Shown here: positions 63,863-64,000 of the stretch, one piece after another
Layout: every line of letters starts with the position of its first letter
Position numbering within the stretch: position 1 is the first letter of the stretch
NCBI GenBank assembly: GCA_013298765.1
Contig: JAAFJA010000001.1
Coordinates: 372,001 to 436,000, forward strand
Reading direction: 5' to 3'
DNA length: 64,000 bases
DNA from: Betaproteobacteria bacterium
GTDB lineage: Bacteria; Pseudomonadota; Gammaproteobacteria; Burkholderiales; Casimicrobiaceae
Position numbers and translations under genes: made by a program
The notes under the pieces: generated by a model
The model's input: only the letters and a program-made list of their open reading frames with translations
What the model was told of the DNA's origin: nothing
Databases searched by the model: none

Positions 63863-64000
63863 CTAACCAGCCAACTCTTTCAACATCGCCTCCCGCAAGA
63901 TAGCATTTAGGCGAGTCTGATAGCCCTTGCCATCGGACTTGAGCCACATGAGCACATCGCTATCGACGCGTACCGTAGTCGACGCCTTCACCGGTTTGTA
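63863..64000 (-). CDS. brnA: BrnA-type antitoxin (partial, C-terminal part)
   Basis: The last 45 codons of a short antitoxin, cut by the right edge. KASTTVRVDSDVLMWLKSDGKGYQTRLNAILREAM matches the BrnA/ribbon-helix-helix C-terminal region. The partner toxin BrnT would lie beyond 64000 on the same strand, upstream of brnA. Ends LKELAG. Confidence 0.75.
   Translation of the reverse strand, partial: YKPVKASTTVRVDSDVLMWLKSDGKGYQTRLNAILREAMLKELAG

Overview
This 64 kb window is chromosomal DNA of mid-to-high GC from a proteobacterium, most likely a betaproteobacterium of the Burkholderiales. The evidence is a tpiA-secG-tRNA-Leu-nuoABCDEFGHIJKLM run (the known betaproteobacterial layout), a five-gene LIV-type branched-chain transporter, Bug/TTT solute-binding proteins, a DUF1631-like protein and a 4-oxalomesaconate (gallate/protocatechuate) pathway cluster. 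No rRNA, CRISPR array, prophage or complete insertion sequence was seen. Most of the content is metabolic.

Layout. 1-13150 (minus strand): 13 consecutive complex I genes, nuoA to nuoM, with nuoM cut by the window edge. 13300-14720: tRNA-Leu, secG and tpiA. 14970-18490: an exported four-domain beta/gamma-crystallin protein, a CoA-binding protein, a secreted barnase-type RNase with a barstar homologue, nudB and ychJ. 18460-27620 (minus): two short-chain dehydrogenases, a VOC protein and a beta-oxidation set (acyl-CoA dehydrogenase, thiolase, hydratase/3-hydroxyacyl-CoA dehydrogenase). 28119-32042: a 1307-residue PilZ / DUF1631-like / degenerate GGDEF / EAL protein. 32066-37335 (minus): livH-M-G-F plus its binding protein. 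37566-39804: a BLUF photosensor, an aromatic/aspartate aminotransferase, tRNA-Gly and tRNA-Cys. 39868-46139: a LysR regulator divergent from a 4-oxalomesaconate tautomerase / hydratase / aldolase operon. 46410-54158: prfC, PadR, a decayed Nudix protein, EamA, a coiled-coil periplasmic protein, tRNA-Ser, a 2OG-Fe oxygenase, pdxJ and pdxA. 54248-58278: a TSUP exporter and cysHDN sulfate activation/reduction. 58461-63817: exported proteins (HtaA-like, fasciclin, S41 protease), an Lrp regulator and a large orphan PD-(D/E)XK protein. The right edge cuts a BrnA-type antitoxin.

The most unusual signal is small dispersed palindromic repeats of at least four families. Family A (arms resembling CCTCTCCC...GGGAGAGG plus GGGTGAGGGAA) sits at six loci. 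Two of these lie inside the acyl-CoA dehydrogenase gene, where they are translated in frame and add about 56 and 49 residues in apparent loops; this resembles the Rickettsia palindromic elements in concept. Family B (GTAGGCGCGGGCTTGACCGCGCT) lies at gene ends and supplies the TAG stop codons of nudB, ychJ and the acyl-CoA dehydrogenase. Family C forms 30-bp inverted repeats (29/30 identical) around a GIY-YIG nuclease gene, suggesting a small repeat-associated nuclease unit. Family D forms a long hairpin between nuoF and nuoG. Two genes (nuoD, pdxA) are preceded by short duplicated copies of their own first codons, forming upstream mini-ORFs that overlap the real start codon.
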